A DNA stretch of 64,000 bases from Schaalia odontolytica (lineage in GTDB: Bacteria; Actinomycetota; Actinomycetes; Actinomycetales; Actinomycetaceae), in contig NZ_CP102197.1 of NCBI RefSeq assembly GCF_024584435.1, positions 496,001 to 560,000 on the forward strand, in the 5' to 3' direction. The position numbers and the translations under genes were made by a program. This document shows, piece after piece, positions 25,885-37,216 of the stretch (position 1 is its first letter; every line of letters starts with the position of its first letter). The notes under the pieces were generated by a model, which ran no database searches, was not told where the DNA came from, and saw only the letters and a list, made by a program, of their open reading frames with translations.

Positions 25885-26526
25885 ATGGAGGACGTGAAAA
25901 CACTGAAAGACCCCCTGATCTGGATCGACTGCGAGATGACCGGCCTGGACGTCGCGAATGACGCCCTCATCGAAGTGGCCGTCGTCGTTACCGACGGTGA
26001 CTTGTCGATCGTCGACCCCGGCATGGACGTCCTCATTACGCCACCCGCCTGCGCCCTGGAGAACATGAACGACTTCGTGCGCAACATGCACACCAGCTCC
26101 GGGCTGCTGACCGAGCTCGCCAGGAGCGGGGTGTCCATGGAGGAAGCGACCGAACAGGTCCTGTCCTACATCAAGCGTTTCGTGCCCCAGCCGGGCAAGG
26201 CGCTGCTGGCCGGTAACTCGGTGGGCACGGACAAGATGTTCCTCGAGGCCAACATGCCCTCCGTCATCGAGCACCTGCACTACCGTCTCGTCGACGTGTC
26301 CTCCATCAAGGAGCTGGCAAAGCGCTGGTATCGCTCGGCCTTTGCCGAGGCGCCCGTCAAGCACGGGGGACACCGCGCGCTGGCCGACATCCTGGAGTCC
26401 ATTCAGGAGTTGGAGTACTACCGCCGTGTCCTCTTCCCGGCGCAGCCCGTGCCAACCGACAGGGCGCGAGCGGTCGCCCGAGAGGTCGTCTCGCTGGGAA
26501 TCGCCCCCGCCGACCACGCCCAGTAG
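25885..26526 (+). CDS. orn: Oligoribonuclease
   Basis: Orn is a DEDDh 3'-5' exonuclease that degrades 2-5 nt RNAs and pGpG. It has 213 residues from ATG at 25885. Exo I is LIWIDCEMTGLDVANDALIE. Exo II is AGNSVGTDKMFLEANMP with YRLVDVSSIKELAKRWY. Exo III with the general-base histidine is KHGGHRALADILESI. GAGGAG stands before the ATG; an upstream in-frame start at 25801 lies within the divergent ilvA promoter region. Confidence 0.96.
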   Translation: MEDVKTLKDPLIWIDCEMTGLDVANDALIEVAVVVTDGDLSIVDPGMDVLITPPACALENMNDFVRNMHTSSGLLTELARSGVSMEEATEQVLSYIKRFVPQPGKALLAGNSVGTDKMFLEANMPSVIEHLHYRLVDVSSIKELAKRWYRSAFAEAPVKHGGHRALADILESIQELEYYRRVLFPAQPVPTDRARAVAREVVSLGIAPADHAQ

Positions 26527-26674
26527 GCTCCGCTGAGCTGCACGGTGACGGTGCTGCCCGCGAGGCGGCGCCGCCTCGCACCCGCCCGCTGCTGCGTGCA
26601 CAGGTGTCCGTTGCGGTGCCCACCTGTCCACAGGGGAGAAGGGACGCCTTGAAGGCGGGCTGGGCGCGGTGTTT

Positions 26675-26713
26675 CCTGGGGTAACCGGCACGGGCCGGTC
26701 ACCCCAGGAAAGG
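26675..26713 (+). promoter_or_regulatory. Long hairpin abutting the ribosome site of the SSB-like gene
   Basis: The arm at 26675-26688 (CCTGGGGTAACCGG) pairs with 26695-26708 (CCGGTCACCCCAGG) over 13 of 14 positions, around a 6-nt loop. The ribosome site AGGAAAGG (26706-26713) overlaps its 3' end. It could terminate orn transcription or control SSB-like protein translation. Confidence 0.55.
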
Positions 26714-26718
26714 ATGCA

Positions 26719-27507
26719 ATGATGCAAGACACGGCGACAACTCTGAGGGGACGCATCGGATCAGATCCGATCATGAAGCACGTCAAGGACACGTGCGTGA
26801 CGACCTTTCGGATGGCGATCACTCGCTGGCGCTTTGCCAGCGAGGCGCGCCCCGGGGCAGCCTCCTACGTGGAGGACGGAGCCCACTGGTACACCATCGA
26901 AACCTGGGACACGCTTGCGCAGAACGTGTTTCGCAGCTGCCGCAAGGGCGATCCCGTCATCGTGGTCGCACGGCCAGTTCCCAACGGCTGGGTCGACGCG
27001 GCGGGCGAGGTGCGTTCGTCGATTGTCTTTCGAGCCTGCGCGCTCGGACACGACCTGGCCAGGGGATACGCGCGCTTCACGAAGAACCAGGTGATCAGCC
27101 TCGCCGAACCGTCGGCGGGTACGGCCGATGACCCCTTCTCGACCAGGCCGGGGCAGCCGGGAGAGATTCCCACCGACGCGCGGGAGAATACGCACGGAGC
27201 GGACGGGAAAGACACCTCGGAAGCCGATCAGGTGGAGGAGGGCGCTGGGGAAAGCGCGGATGGGGCGGATGCCCCCTCAAGACGCGTCGATGGCCAAGCG
27301 GGGGAAAGCGCGGGGGCAGCGCAACCAGGTGAGAAGGATGTGAGGGCGCCCGGGGCTCCCGCGAAGGACAGCGACCTGCTCCCTGCCGAGGATGCGCCCG
27401 CTGAGCCCGTGGCTGCAATCGCGGGTACGCCCGGAGCGCGTTTCGACTACGGCGTGACCCGGTCGTCCCGGGGAACCGAATTGCTGGCGTCGGCGATCAC
27501 GACGTGA
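26719..27507 (+). CDS. Single-stranded DNA-binding protein-like (OB-fold) protein
   Basis: The first 115 residues resemble an SSB OB-fold: TTLRGRIGSDPIMKHVKDTC, VTTFRMAITRWRF, DGAHWYTIETWDTLAQNVF, RSCRKGDPVIVVARPVPNGW and SIVFRACALGHDLARGYARF. The remaining 145 residues are low-complexity, rich in Ala, Gly, Glu, Asp and Pro. The protein lacks the acidic DDDIPF-type tip that canonical SSB uses to bind partners and ends ELLASAITT. It is therefore probably a secondary SSB paralogue, as found beside housekeeping genes in other Actinomycetaceae. ATG at 26719 (or 26722) follows AAAGGATGCA. Its last 61 nt overlap the convergent acpS gene. Confidence 0.75.
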   Translation: MMQDTATTLRGRIGSDPIMKHVKDTCVTTFRMAITRWRFASEARPGAASYVEDGAHWYTIETWDTLAQNVFRSCRKGDPVIVVARPVPNGWVDAAGEVRSSIVFRACALGHDLARGYARFTKNQVISLAEPSAGTADDPFSTRPGQPGEIPTDARENTHGADGKDTSEADQVEEGAGESADGADAPSRRVDGQAGESAGAAQPGEKDVRAPGAPAKDSDLLPAEDAPAEPVAAIAGTPGARFDYGVTRSSRGTELLASAITT

Positions 27508-27947
27508 GCGATCGCGCAGGGGCCGTCGTGACTGATCGAGACCAACACCCTCCACGAGGAAGCCGCCCCGAGGCTCGTCTCGCACGCTCGTGCGACGGCG
27601 CCGTGCAGCGTGATGGCGGGGCGATCCCATTCGTCGTGAAGGACCTCGATCTCGCGCCAGTCCACCTCGTCGATGCCGAGGAGGGGAGGGGACCCAAACA
27701 GGGCGCACGACCACGCCTTGATGAAGGCTTCCTTCGCGGCCCACAGGCCCCCCGCGTGACGGGCCACCGCCTCGTCATAGCGGGCGGAACCGTCTCGCGC
27801 GCCGGACGTCGCAGCCGCGCGGGAGCGGACCCGACGAGCCTCCCTGGGCGTCAGGACGCCGGCCAGGAAGGTTGAACCCGGCGCCCCCACCTGAGCGGCA
27901 AACTCAGGGAGGGACACCAGGTCGACGCCGAGTCCGCGCACGATCAC
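27447..27947 (-). CDS. acpS: Holo-[acyl-carrier-protein] synthase (4'-phosphopantetheinyl transferase)
   Basis: AcpS transfers phosphopantetheine from CoA to the ACP serine of the fatty acid synthase. It has 166 residues. The start MIVRGLGVDLVSLPEFA carries the magnesium-binding Asp, and the second motif is GLWAAKEAFIKAWSCALFG. A C-terminal SISHDGPCAIAHVV completes the fold. The GTG start at 27947 overlaps the fas stop (GTGA), so acpS is coupled to the synthase it activates. At about 40 residues longer than E. coli AcpS it fits the actinobacterial type paired with FAS I. Confidence 0.93.
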   Translation of the reverse strand: MIVRGLGVDLVSLPEFAAQVGAPGSTFLAGVLTPREARRVRSRAAATSGARDGSARYDEAVARHAGGLWAAKEAFIKAWSCALFGSPPLLGIDEVDWREIEVLHDEWDRPAITLHGAVARACETSLGAASSWRVLVSISHDGPCAIAHVVIADASNSVPRDDRVTP

Positions 27948-30900
27948 CGGCCCTCGGGCAGGTGGTACAAGCCATCCTCGCCGAGGCGGGCCGACGGATC
28001 CAGCAGGATCGCAGCCTCGACCTCGTGCGCGTCACCCGCGACTCCTGCCGCCGGGTCGTCCGGCAGGCGGCGGCCATCCACCGAGGTGAACAACGGGGCG
28101 TGGCCCAGCATGCCCATCTCGATGTGACGCTGACCGTTGCGCAGTCGGCGATCGGAAGCCGCGCGCCACGCGTCGAGGCGCCCGCGTCCGGCCTCGCGCT
28201 CCACGATGGCCTCGAAGGCCGCCGGGTTGACCAGTGCGAGGAAGCCGGACACGTGGCCGAAGCCAAGCGACGTGGCGAAAGCCGCGCGCACCGGTCCACG
28301 AGCGGACAGGTCGAGCGGGGAACGCAGCCACACGAGCGGGCTGTACTTCTCCATCGCGTCGTCGACGCAGTCCAGCGCGACGTTCGCGGGGATCAGACCC
28401 GTACGGAACACGTCGATGATGCCGCCCACCTGGAACACGCAGGCACCGCCCTTCGCGTGACCCGTGAGGGTCTTCTGCGAGATGACGAGCAACGGGTTAC
28501 CCGGCGTGCGTCCCAGCGCCATGCCGACGCGGGTGTGCAGATCGGACTCGTTGGGGTCGTTGGCGTTCGTGGACGTGTCGTGCTTGGACACGACAGCCAC
28601 GTCGTCGATACCCACGCCCAGCTGCCCCAGGCTGCGGGCGATGACCGAGTCCTGCCCGCCGCGCGCCACCGCGAGGGCACCCAGGCCGGGTGCTGGGATC
28701 GAGGTGTGCGCGCCGTCGCTGAAGGTCTGCGCGTGAGCCACGACGGCCAGAACCGGCAGGTTCATATCCAGGGCCACGGACGCGCGGGTCAGCAGCACGG
28801 TGCCGCCGCCCTGCGCCTCGACAAAGCCGCCGCGGCGACGGTCGTTGGCGCGCGAGACGAAGCGCGAGGAGATGCCACGAGCGAGCAACTCATTCGAGTT
28901 CGCCGTTGCGTTCATCGCGCCGAAGCCCACGATCGATTCGACCTGGATGTCGTCAATCGCGCCGGCCACGACGAAGTCGGCCTTGCCGGCCTTGATCTTG
29001 TCGAGCCCCTCCTCGATGGAGACCGCGGCGGTCGCGCAGGCACCGACCGGGTTGATCATCGAGCCGTAGCCGCCCACGTAGGACTGCATGGTGTGCGCGG
29101 CCACGACGTTGGGCAGGGTCTCCTGCAGGATGTCCTGCGGGTAATCCTCTCCCAGGAAGCGGTCGACGAAGAGCTTGTGCATCGAGCGCATGCCACCGAA
29201 GCCGGTGCCCTGCGTGGAAGCAACGCTTGCCGGGTGTACGACGCGCAGTAGCTCGGCGGGGCTGAAGCCGGCCGACACGAACGCGTCCACGGCGGACACC
29301 AGGTTCCACACGGCGATCGGGTCGATCGAATCGAGCATCGAGGCCGGGATGCCCCAACGCGCCGGATCGAAGTCCGTCGGGAACAGGCCGCCGATACGGC
29401 GGTTGAGGGTCGCGCGACGCGGCACGCGCACCTGGGCGCCGGACTTGCGGGGTCACCTGCCACTCGCCAAAGGCCGTCTGCTCGACCACCGTGAACTGTG
29501 GGTCTGCCTCGGCGTAGGAGCGTGCCTCCTCCTCGTCCTCGACCGTGAACGTGATGTCGCGGTCCAGGAAGACCATCGCGGACTCGGGCGTGTAGCCGTC
29601 GTGCAGCGGGCCGTCGTCGTGGAAGAAGCGCACGCCGGAGCGGGCCACGACCTCGTCGCGGTAGCGTTCAAAGATCTCCGACTCAGGAACCAGCTGATCG
29701 TCCTTGTCGTACCAGCCGCCCACGGGGGTATCCGACCAGGTGAGCAGGCCCGTCATCCACGCCAGCTCGAGCACGCCCGCAGGGGTGAGCTCGACGCTGC
29801 CGTCGGTGTGAATGCCCAGCTCGGCCTGGACCCGGGTACGAGCCGAGCCCCACGGGCCGACCTCGCCGTGACCAACGATGACGACAGTGTCGGCCAGCGA
29901 CGCGGTGGTCTGGCCCCACTGGGTGGGCTCGATATGCGGCACGGCGACCTGCGAGGGCGAGGGCAGTGCAGACACGGTCGCAGCCTTCTCGGCGGGGGCG
30001 CTCTCGGGGGCGGAGGCCTCGGCCTGGGCACGCAGGGCGCGCAGGTCAATGGAGGAGTCCAAGCCACCGGTGAGGTCCGCGTCCACGGGAGCGGAGGCGG
30101 CCCGGGCGCGAACATCGGCGCTCGACAGGTTCAGCAGCTGCTCGGCCATCTCTTCCGTCGACCAGGTGCGAACTCCCGCAGCCTCGACCGCGGCGACCAT
30201 CGGGTCGTTGCCGCCCATGAGGCCGGTGCCACGCACCCAGCCGATACGCGGGTGCGCGATGGACACGCGCGAACCCCAGATCGGCTCGGCCGCCCACCGG
30301 GTCGCGATCGCGTCGAAGGAGGCCTTGGCCTCGGCGTATGCGCCGTCGCCGCCGAAGATACCGCGGTTGGGGGAACCGGGCAGCACGACGTGCAGGCGGT
30401 GGTCGGCGTGGGTGTCGGAACCGATCGCGCACAGGCCCGCGATGGAACGCTCGACGCTCCACAGCAGCAGGCGCATCTGGTTCTCGGAGGCGGGACCGGC
30501 GTCAGCCAGCGTGCCCGAGACGCGCGGAGCCGCGAAGGGGTAGAACAGCGTCGGGACCAGGGCTTCCTTGGTCACCTTCACGTCGGCACCCACGGACTTG
30601 GTCTGCTCGGTGCCGATCCACTCCACGAGCGCGTCCACGTCGCGGTAGGAGGCCAGGTTGGCGGGAACCAGCCATAGCTTCGCGCCGCCCGCGGCGTGCG
30701 TACGGTAGAGGTCCTTGGCGAAGGCCAGACGTGAGGCGGAAATCGACGAGGAGGTCGCGATCACCGTCGCACCGCCGGCGAGCAGACCGCCCACGACTGC
30801 GCCACCGATGGAGGCGGGGGTCATACCCGTGACCACGGCGACGTCGTTCGCGTAGGGCAGGTCGGCGGCGGAGGACAGCGCGTCGGACGCGATCTGCTCG

Positions 30901-33900
30901 AGGCGAGCGGCGCGATCGTGATCGCCCTCAGCGCGCAGGCGAGTCGCCCAGTACGAGGCCTGGTCGGCAACCGCTCGTCCCGTCCCGACGAAGGAAGCGC
31001 CCTCGGCGAGGTGGCCCTCGGCGACGAAGCGCGCGATGTCCTCGCGAGCCGACGCCCAGCGATCGTCGAGAAGCACAGCGCGGGCGGCGTCGAAGCGAGG
31101 GGCAACCAGGTCGACCCAGCCAGAACCCAGCTCGGCGGCGACCGCATCGATGACGCGAGCATCGTCGTTGGCCTCCTCCTCGGTGGAGGCGGGGGTGTTC
31201 AGTCCCAGATCGGACAGGATCGTGCGAGCGATCTTGGCCAGGACGCCGTCCTCTCCCGTGACGGAGGAAGCGTAGGCGTCCAGCGCGGCGGAGTCGACCA
31301 CTCCGCCGCCGGCGGAACCACCGGCGCTGGGCAGTGACACGGCGATGCCTTCGCGTGCCGCGACGGCAGCCACGGCGGAGTCGATGAGGGCATCGACTCC
31401 GGCGGCGTTCGTCGGGGCATCCGTCGGCAGTGTCGCCAGGTCTCCGTCGCGGGTCGAGGCGCCCTCTCGGGTGCCCAGGACGATCTCGGCGGTGACGTGC
31501 TGGGCCCAGCCTGCGCCCAGCTGCCACGTGCCCGTGACGCGCTCGGAGATGCGATTGGCCTTCACGCCGGCGGCACCGAAGAGCTTGCGGGTGCGCTCCT
31601 TGACCGCCTCTGCCAGGACGGGGCCGAAGGGCTTGTAACCCTTGGCAGCCTTGTCGACCGTGGCCGATAGGGTTGCGACGTCGGCTTCGCCCGCGCCATC
31701 GATCGAGTTCAGGCCCAGCTCGGAGGACATGTCCATGAGCAGCTGATTGCGGCGCGACGACACGCCGTTGGTCAGCGACTCGGTCGTGTCGGTGGCGCCG
31801 ACCTCGTCAATGCGAATCTTCGCGGACAGGGCCAGCAGAGCGACGATGGCGGAGGACGCCGTGAAGGGCAGATCCGCAACGTCGGCACCCGAGGGGCCTC
31901 CGGTCGGAGCAGCGGGGGCGGGGGCCGGAGCGGCCTCGGCGGCAGGAGCTGCCGGGGCGGGCGCGGGAGCGGCCTCGGCGGCGGGGGCAGCCGGGGTGAT
32001 CTCCTCGTCCTCGTCCTCCTCGATCACGGCGACGTCAGTCGCGTAGACGCGGGGCTCATCGCGCTGGACGTTGAACACGTCGACGCGAGAGAGCGCGAAC
32101 TCGGGGGCGAGCAGGGTACGGGCGGCCAGGTTGGCCAGGGTCGGGGCACCGCCCAGGCCAACCTCGATGACCTGATCGACGCCAAGGCCGGGAACGCCGG
32201 GGGCAGCCTCTTCGGTCGAGAGCAGCACGCGCTGGGTCTCGATCCAACGCACCGGGGAGGCAAACTGCCAGCACAGCAGCTCGATGAGCAGCGTGCGGGT
32301 CAGGACACCCGGGTTGGCCAGGGCCGCATCCCACGCCCCGGGGGTCTCCAACAGCTCGCGCACCGTGTCGGAGGGAACCACGTCGAGGATCGACTGGGCG
32401 AACTCGCGGGTGAGCTCGAAGGGACGCGCCACCAGGTTGGGGATGTAGCGGCCCACGAGCTTCGAAGGATCGATCTCGGCGGGAATACGCTCGTCGAGCT
32501 TCGTGCGGAAGTCCGCCACGCCGCTGCGCAGGACCGTCGAGTGGAAGGGCACGTCAATGCCGGGAACGTACATGAAGGGACGCTTGCCACCGTGCTCGGC
32601 GGCACGCTTGGTGGCGTCCTCCTCGAGGGCCTTCAGGCCCGCGACCGTACCGGCGACCGCGTACTGCTGGCCGGCCAGGTTGAAGTTCACGATCTGGAGG
32701 AACTCACCGGACGCCGAAGCGATCGAGGCGACGTACTCCACGACGTGAGCGTCGTCGACGCCGAACTGGTTCGGGCGCAGGGCGCCCATGCGGTAGTTCG
32801 AACGGCCGTTCTCATCGCGGGGCACGAGCGAGTGCATCGTGGAACCGCGCTGGAAGACCAGGTCGAGGACGGTTTCGAGCGGGAAGACCTCGGCGTATGC
32901 GGCCAGCGCATCGTATTCGCCCAGCGAGTGACCGGCGAAGGCAGCACCCGGAACCAGGACGCCCTCTTCGCGCATGCGGGCCGTCTGGCCGATCGCCAGC
33001 GTCGCCAGGGCCACCTGCGTGAACTGGGTGAGATTCAGGATGCCCTCGGGGTGACGGTAGGTCACGCCGCGCGCCACGATCTCGGTCGGGTTGTCGCGCA
33101 CGATCGCCAGGATGGAGAAGCCCATCGCCGAGCGGGTGTGCGCGTCGGCGCGGCGCCACACCTCGTCCACGGCCTTGGACTTGGCGCGCTCATCCAGGCC
33201 CATGCCGGCGCTCTGAATGCCCTGGCCGGGGTAGACGTAGGCGACCTTTGGGGCGAAGGTGTAGGCCGACGCGCGAGAGACGACCTGCTTGTTGATGCGG
33301 CAGGTGACCTCGAGGGACAGGCCGCCGCCGACGACGCGGCCCACGCGCTCGACGGTGATCTCAACCTCGTCGTTCAGGTCGACGGTGCCGTACATGTAGT
33401 ACGTCCAGCCGGCGATCTGAGCGCCGCCCTGGGAGCCGACGATGGCCTCGGCCGCGTGCTGAGCGGTGGCCGATAGCCACATGCCGTGCACGAGAGGCGC
33501 GTCCATGCCGGCGACCTTGGCGGCCGCGTAGGAGGTGTGGATCGGGTTGTAGTCGCCCGAGACGATCGCAAAGGGCGTCATGTCGTCGGGAGCCTTGACG
33601 CTCACGCGGCGCAGGACCGAGCGGGGCGTGTCGACGACCTCGATGTTCGCGCCGCCGAAGGGCGCGGCCTCGGAGGGCGCGCGGTTGCCGGTGGCGCGGC
33701 CGCGGATCGCGAAGCGCTCCTGCGTGGAACCCACGTGCTCGCCGTTCGAGGTGAGCTCGAGGGCCACCGTGACGATGCGTCCGGAGGAGGACTCGTCGAC
33801 CGCGGCCACGTGGCTGGTCACATCGATCGTGTGGAAGCCGCGCTCGAGCATCTGCTCGGGCGTGTACTCCAAGGTGATCGAGTGATCGAGGTGGACGGCG

Positions 33901-36900
33901 TTGAGCAGGCCCTCGATGACCGGGTAGTCATTGTGGATGGCCGAACCCAGGGCCGCGTAGATGGCGGGCCAGGCAGGGCCGAGCAGGGCGTCGGGAGCCC
34001 AGGCGGCCAGCTCGTAGTCGGCGGGCAGGGTAGCGCCCGTGGCCTGCGCGTGGTCGAAGCCGAGCGTCGGGGCGAGCGTGAAGGAGTAGTGGGCCTCGCC
34101 GAAGACGGACTTCGAGGAAGGCACCATGACCGGCAGTGCGTCGACGGTGTCGCCGGCGACGGACACGGAGGTCACGCCGGCGGTGGCGGCCAGCATCGCG
34201 TACATGTGCTGGGGCAGCTTGGCCTCGTCGATGACCGGGACCGCGCCGTCTTCGCCGGACAGAACCAGTGGGAAGACCAGCTCGCGCACCGCGTGCTTCT
34301 CGGCGCCGCGCGGGTCGTTATCCCAGGCGGTGTCCAGGTGGATGACCATGTCCACGCCGGTGTCGGTCGGGTTCAGGGACACGCGCTCGGGATCGAGGAT
34401 GGAGGCGGGGTTGGTCATCAGGTGGCCGGTCCACGAGATGAAAGGAACCTTGCGCAGCCATTCCTCGCGGGTGGCGGCGGGCTTGCCGTTGCCCAGGCGC
34501 GAGGCGACGGGCGTCGCGACGGCACCCGAGGCGGCGAGGCGCTCGGCGGCGGCCGCCTCGAAGCGGCCAAGCAGGGAGGCGACGGGCTCGTCGACTCGGT
34601 CGATGCCTGCGACGGAAACCGGGCCGGGGATGATGCGCACCTGATCGGCCGTGTAGCGCTCGTCCTGGGCCTGCCACAGGCAGTCCTGGCCCCACCAGCG
34701 GATGAGGTCGTCGTCCAGGATCGGCACGAACGGCATCGGCTTGGGGTAGGAGCGGCACAGGGCCGGGAACCACGCGGCGTCGATCGGCGTGACGTGGGTG
34801 GTCGCCGCGTTCGGGTAGGCGGCCATCAGGCGGTCGGCCGCAGCGTGAGCGTCGGCGACGTCCTCGACGGTCGGGAACAGGGTTTCGACCTCGCCGTGGT
34901 CCACGGGCGCCAGGCGCGCCTCGACGCGCTGGAGCAGGTCGTGGTAGCGGATCTGCCAGGTGGGATCAACCCACGGGTAGGACAGGTCGGCAAAGCGGCG
35001 CACCCAGGCCTCGTAGGTCATCTCTTCCAGATCACCGAAGTAGGGCTTGGCCGTGTGGGACAGGATCTCAACGATCTCATCCTTGCGGGCGCGCACCTGA
35101 GCGCCGTCCGAGCCGATCTCGGCGATGATGCGTGCGGCAGCAGCAGCAGCGTTGGACACCTCGTGCATGTCGGCGCGCAGGTGGGACAGGCCCGACGTCA
35201 TTCCGCCGCGGCTGACTCCCTCGCCAACCCAGCCGTCTGAGTCGTCGTCCGCCGGAACACCAGGCGTGGCGACCAGCAGCTCCTTGACGGCCCTGGTGGT
35301 GTGCGCCTCCTTTGTCGTCATGGCGGCCGTGCCCACGAGGACGCCGTCAACGGGCATGGGTGGGCGGCCGTAGCGGGCCGACCAGTCGCCGGTCAGGAAG
35401 TCGGCGGCGCGCTCGGGCGTGCCGATGCCGCCGCCCACGGTTAGGACGATATTGGACTGGGCGCGCAGCTGAGCGTAGGTGGCCAGCAGCAGGTCGGACA
35501 GGTCCTCCCAGGAGTGGTGGCCGCCCGAGTGGCCGTCCTCGACCTGCACGATAATCTTGGTCGGCGCCGCCTCGCGAGCGATGGCGATGACCTTGCGGAT
35601 CTGGTCGACCGTGCCCGGCTTGAAGGCCACGTAGGGGAAGCCGTCGGCGCGCAGCTGCTTGATGAGGGCGAGGGCCTCGTCCTGCTCGGGAATACCCGCC
35701 GAGATGACGACGCCGTCGATGGGGGCGCCGGACGCGCGCGACCGCGACACGATACGGGCCTGGCCGAACTGCAGGTTCCACAGGTAGCGGTCCAGGAACA
35801 TGGAGTTGAACTCGGCCGTGTGGCCGGGGCGCAGCTGGGCACGCAGGCCCGCCAGGTTCTCGTTGTAGACCTCCTCGGTGACCTGGCCTCCGCCGGCCAT
35901 CTCCGCCCAGAAGCCCGCGTTGGCGGCCGCGGCAACGATCTCGGGGTCAACGGTCGTCGGAGTCATGCCGGCCAGCAGGATCGGGGAACGGCCGGTGAGA
36001 CGAGAGAAGGCCGTATCGACGACGGTCTTGCCGTCGGGCAGCGTCACGAGGCCGGGACGCAGACTCGACCAGTCGCTTCCGGCCTCGGGCTCCCACCCGG
36101 GGGTCGCGGCCTTGTCGCGATCCGCCGCGGTGCCTGCCGCAACGATACCGACGCCCGTGCCCTCCACGAGGGCCCGCGTCATGCGCACGGTCGTCGCGCC
36201 GGGACCCATGTCGACGATCCACGCGGCGCCCGAGGCGGTGGCCGACCGGATCTGCTGCGGCCAGTCGACGGGCGTGGTCAGGACGGCTGCGGCGAGCGAA
36301 TGCGCGAGCGAGGCGTCAATGCCGCACTGCAGTGCCCACTCATCCACCAGCTCCAAGGCGTCTGCGAGCATCGGGGAGTGGAAGGGCGCGTACACCGGCA
36401 GGTATTCGCACACGGGAGACAAGGGACGTCCCCCGCGCTCGTGTGCGTCGTGGGCCGCCTTATCCTTCGCGGCCGCGCGCTCAATGGCGGCGACGAGCGA
36501 GGCCAGGTCAGCGGGCGCGCCGGAGACGACGTGCGTGTCGGTGTCGTTGCGCAGCGCGATCGACAGCGGGTGGGAGGCGGAGGGCAGAGACTCAAGGATG
36601 CGCGCCAGGAGGGAATCCGACACGCCGCGCACGGACACCATGTAGGTGGCGTCCCCGGCGTGCGGGGCGCGCGCGCGACGCGTCACTCGCGCAGCAGCGG
36701 CGCCGATCAGGCGAGCCAGCGCGAACACGGAGGCGGCCCGGGCCTCGTCGCCCTCAATCCAGGCCCGTGCGATCTCCACGCCGAGCACTCCCTGCGAATG
36801 TCCCTCGAAGGCGCGCGGCTGGTTGGCCACGATGTTGAGGCCGGCGCGCGTCAGATCGATGAGAGCGCCGAGCTGCGCCGCGACTATCCCGGGGACAGAC

Positions 36901-37172
36901 AGGGCGGCCTCGTCTGGACCTGCGGCCTCCCGGGTCACTGCCGCCTGCCCGTCCTCGGCGGGAAACTCGAACGGCAGGGAGGCCACCGACTGTGTTGCCA
37001 GCGAGCGGCGCACGGGAGAGAGCACCGCATCGGAGGCCTTGACGACGCCGCCGACGATCGCGGCGATCTCGGGGTCGTGGGCGATCTCGTCGAGGGCGGA
37101 ACGCCACGGCGTGGCCTGGCCGGCGAACGTCAGCGCGTAGGGGATCTCATTGAGGGAGGAGACAAAAGACAT
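27944..37172 (-). CDS. fas: Type I fatty acid synthase, single polypeptide, with apparent frameshift
   Basis: This is a multifunctional fatty acid synthase of about 3,080 residues, the length of actinobacterial FAS I. Domains in order are: acetyltransferase (GHSQG near 124), enoyl reductase (LAGMTPTTVDPEIV near 397), dehydratase with hot-dog fold (SGDYNPIHTSY near 1205), malonyl/palmitoyl transferase (GHSLGEYDAL near 1412), Ala-Pro linker (about 1716-1757), ACP (GLNSIDGAGEAD near 1820), ketoreductase (VVTGMTPASIGGAVVGG near 2110) and ketosynthase (NPVGACATAAVS, SKHDTSTNANDPNE, LTGHAKGG). The frame breaks near 29447: EWQVTP continues as KSGAQVRVPRRATLN only after a +1 or -2 shift. ATG at 37172 has GAAGGAAAG upstream. 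FAS I is normally indispensable, so a sequence error is more likely than loss. Confidence 0.93.
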
Positions 37173-37216
37173 GGTCGTACTTTCCTTCGGGGACATTACT
37201 TCTCAAACGGCGACGG

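Noticed and set aside
29431..29460. Programmed ribosomal frameshifting in fas
   Set aside because: There is no slippery run or adjacent strong structure that I can see, and known FAS I enzymes are single-frame.
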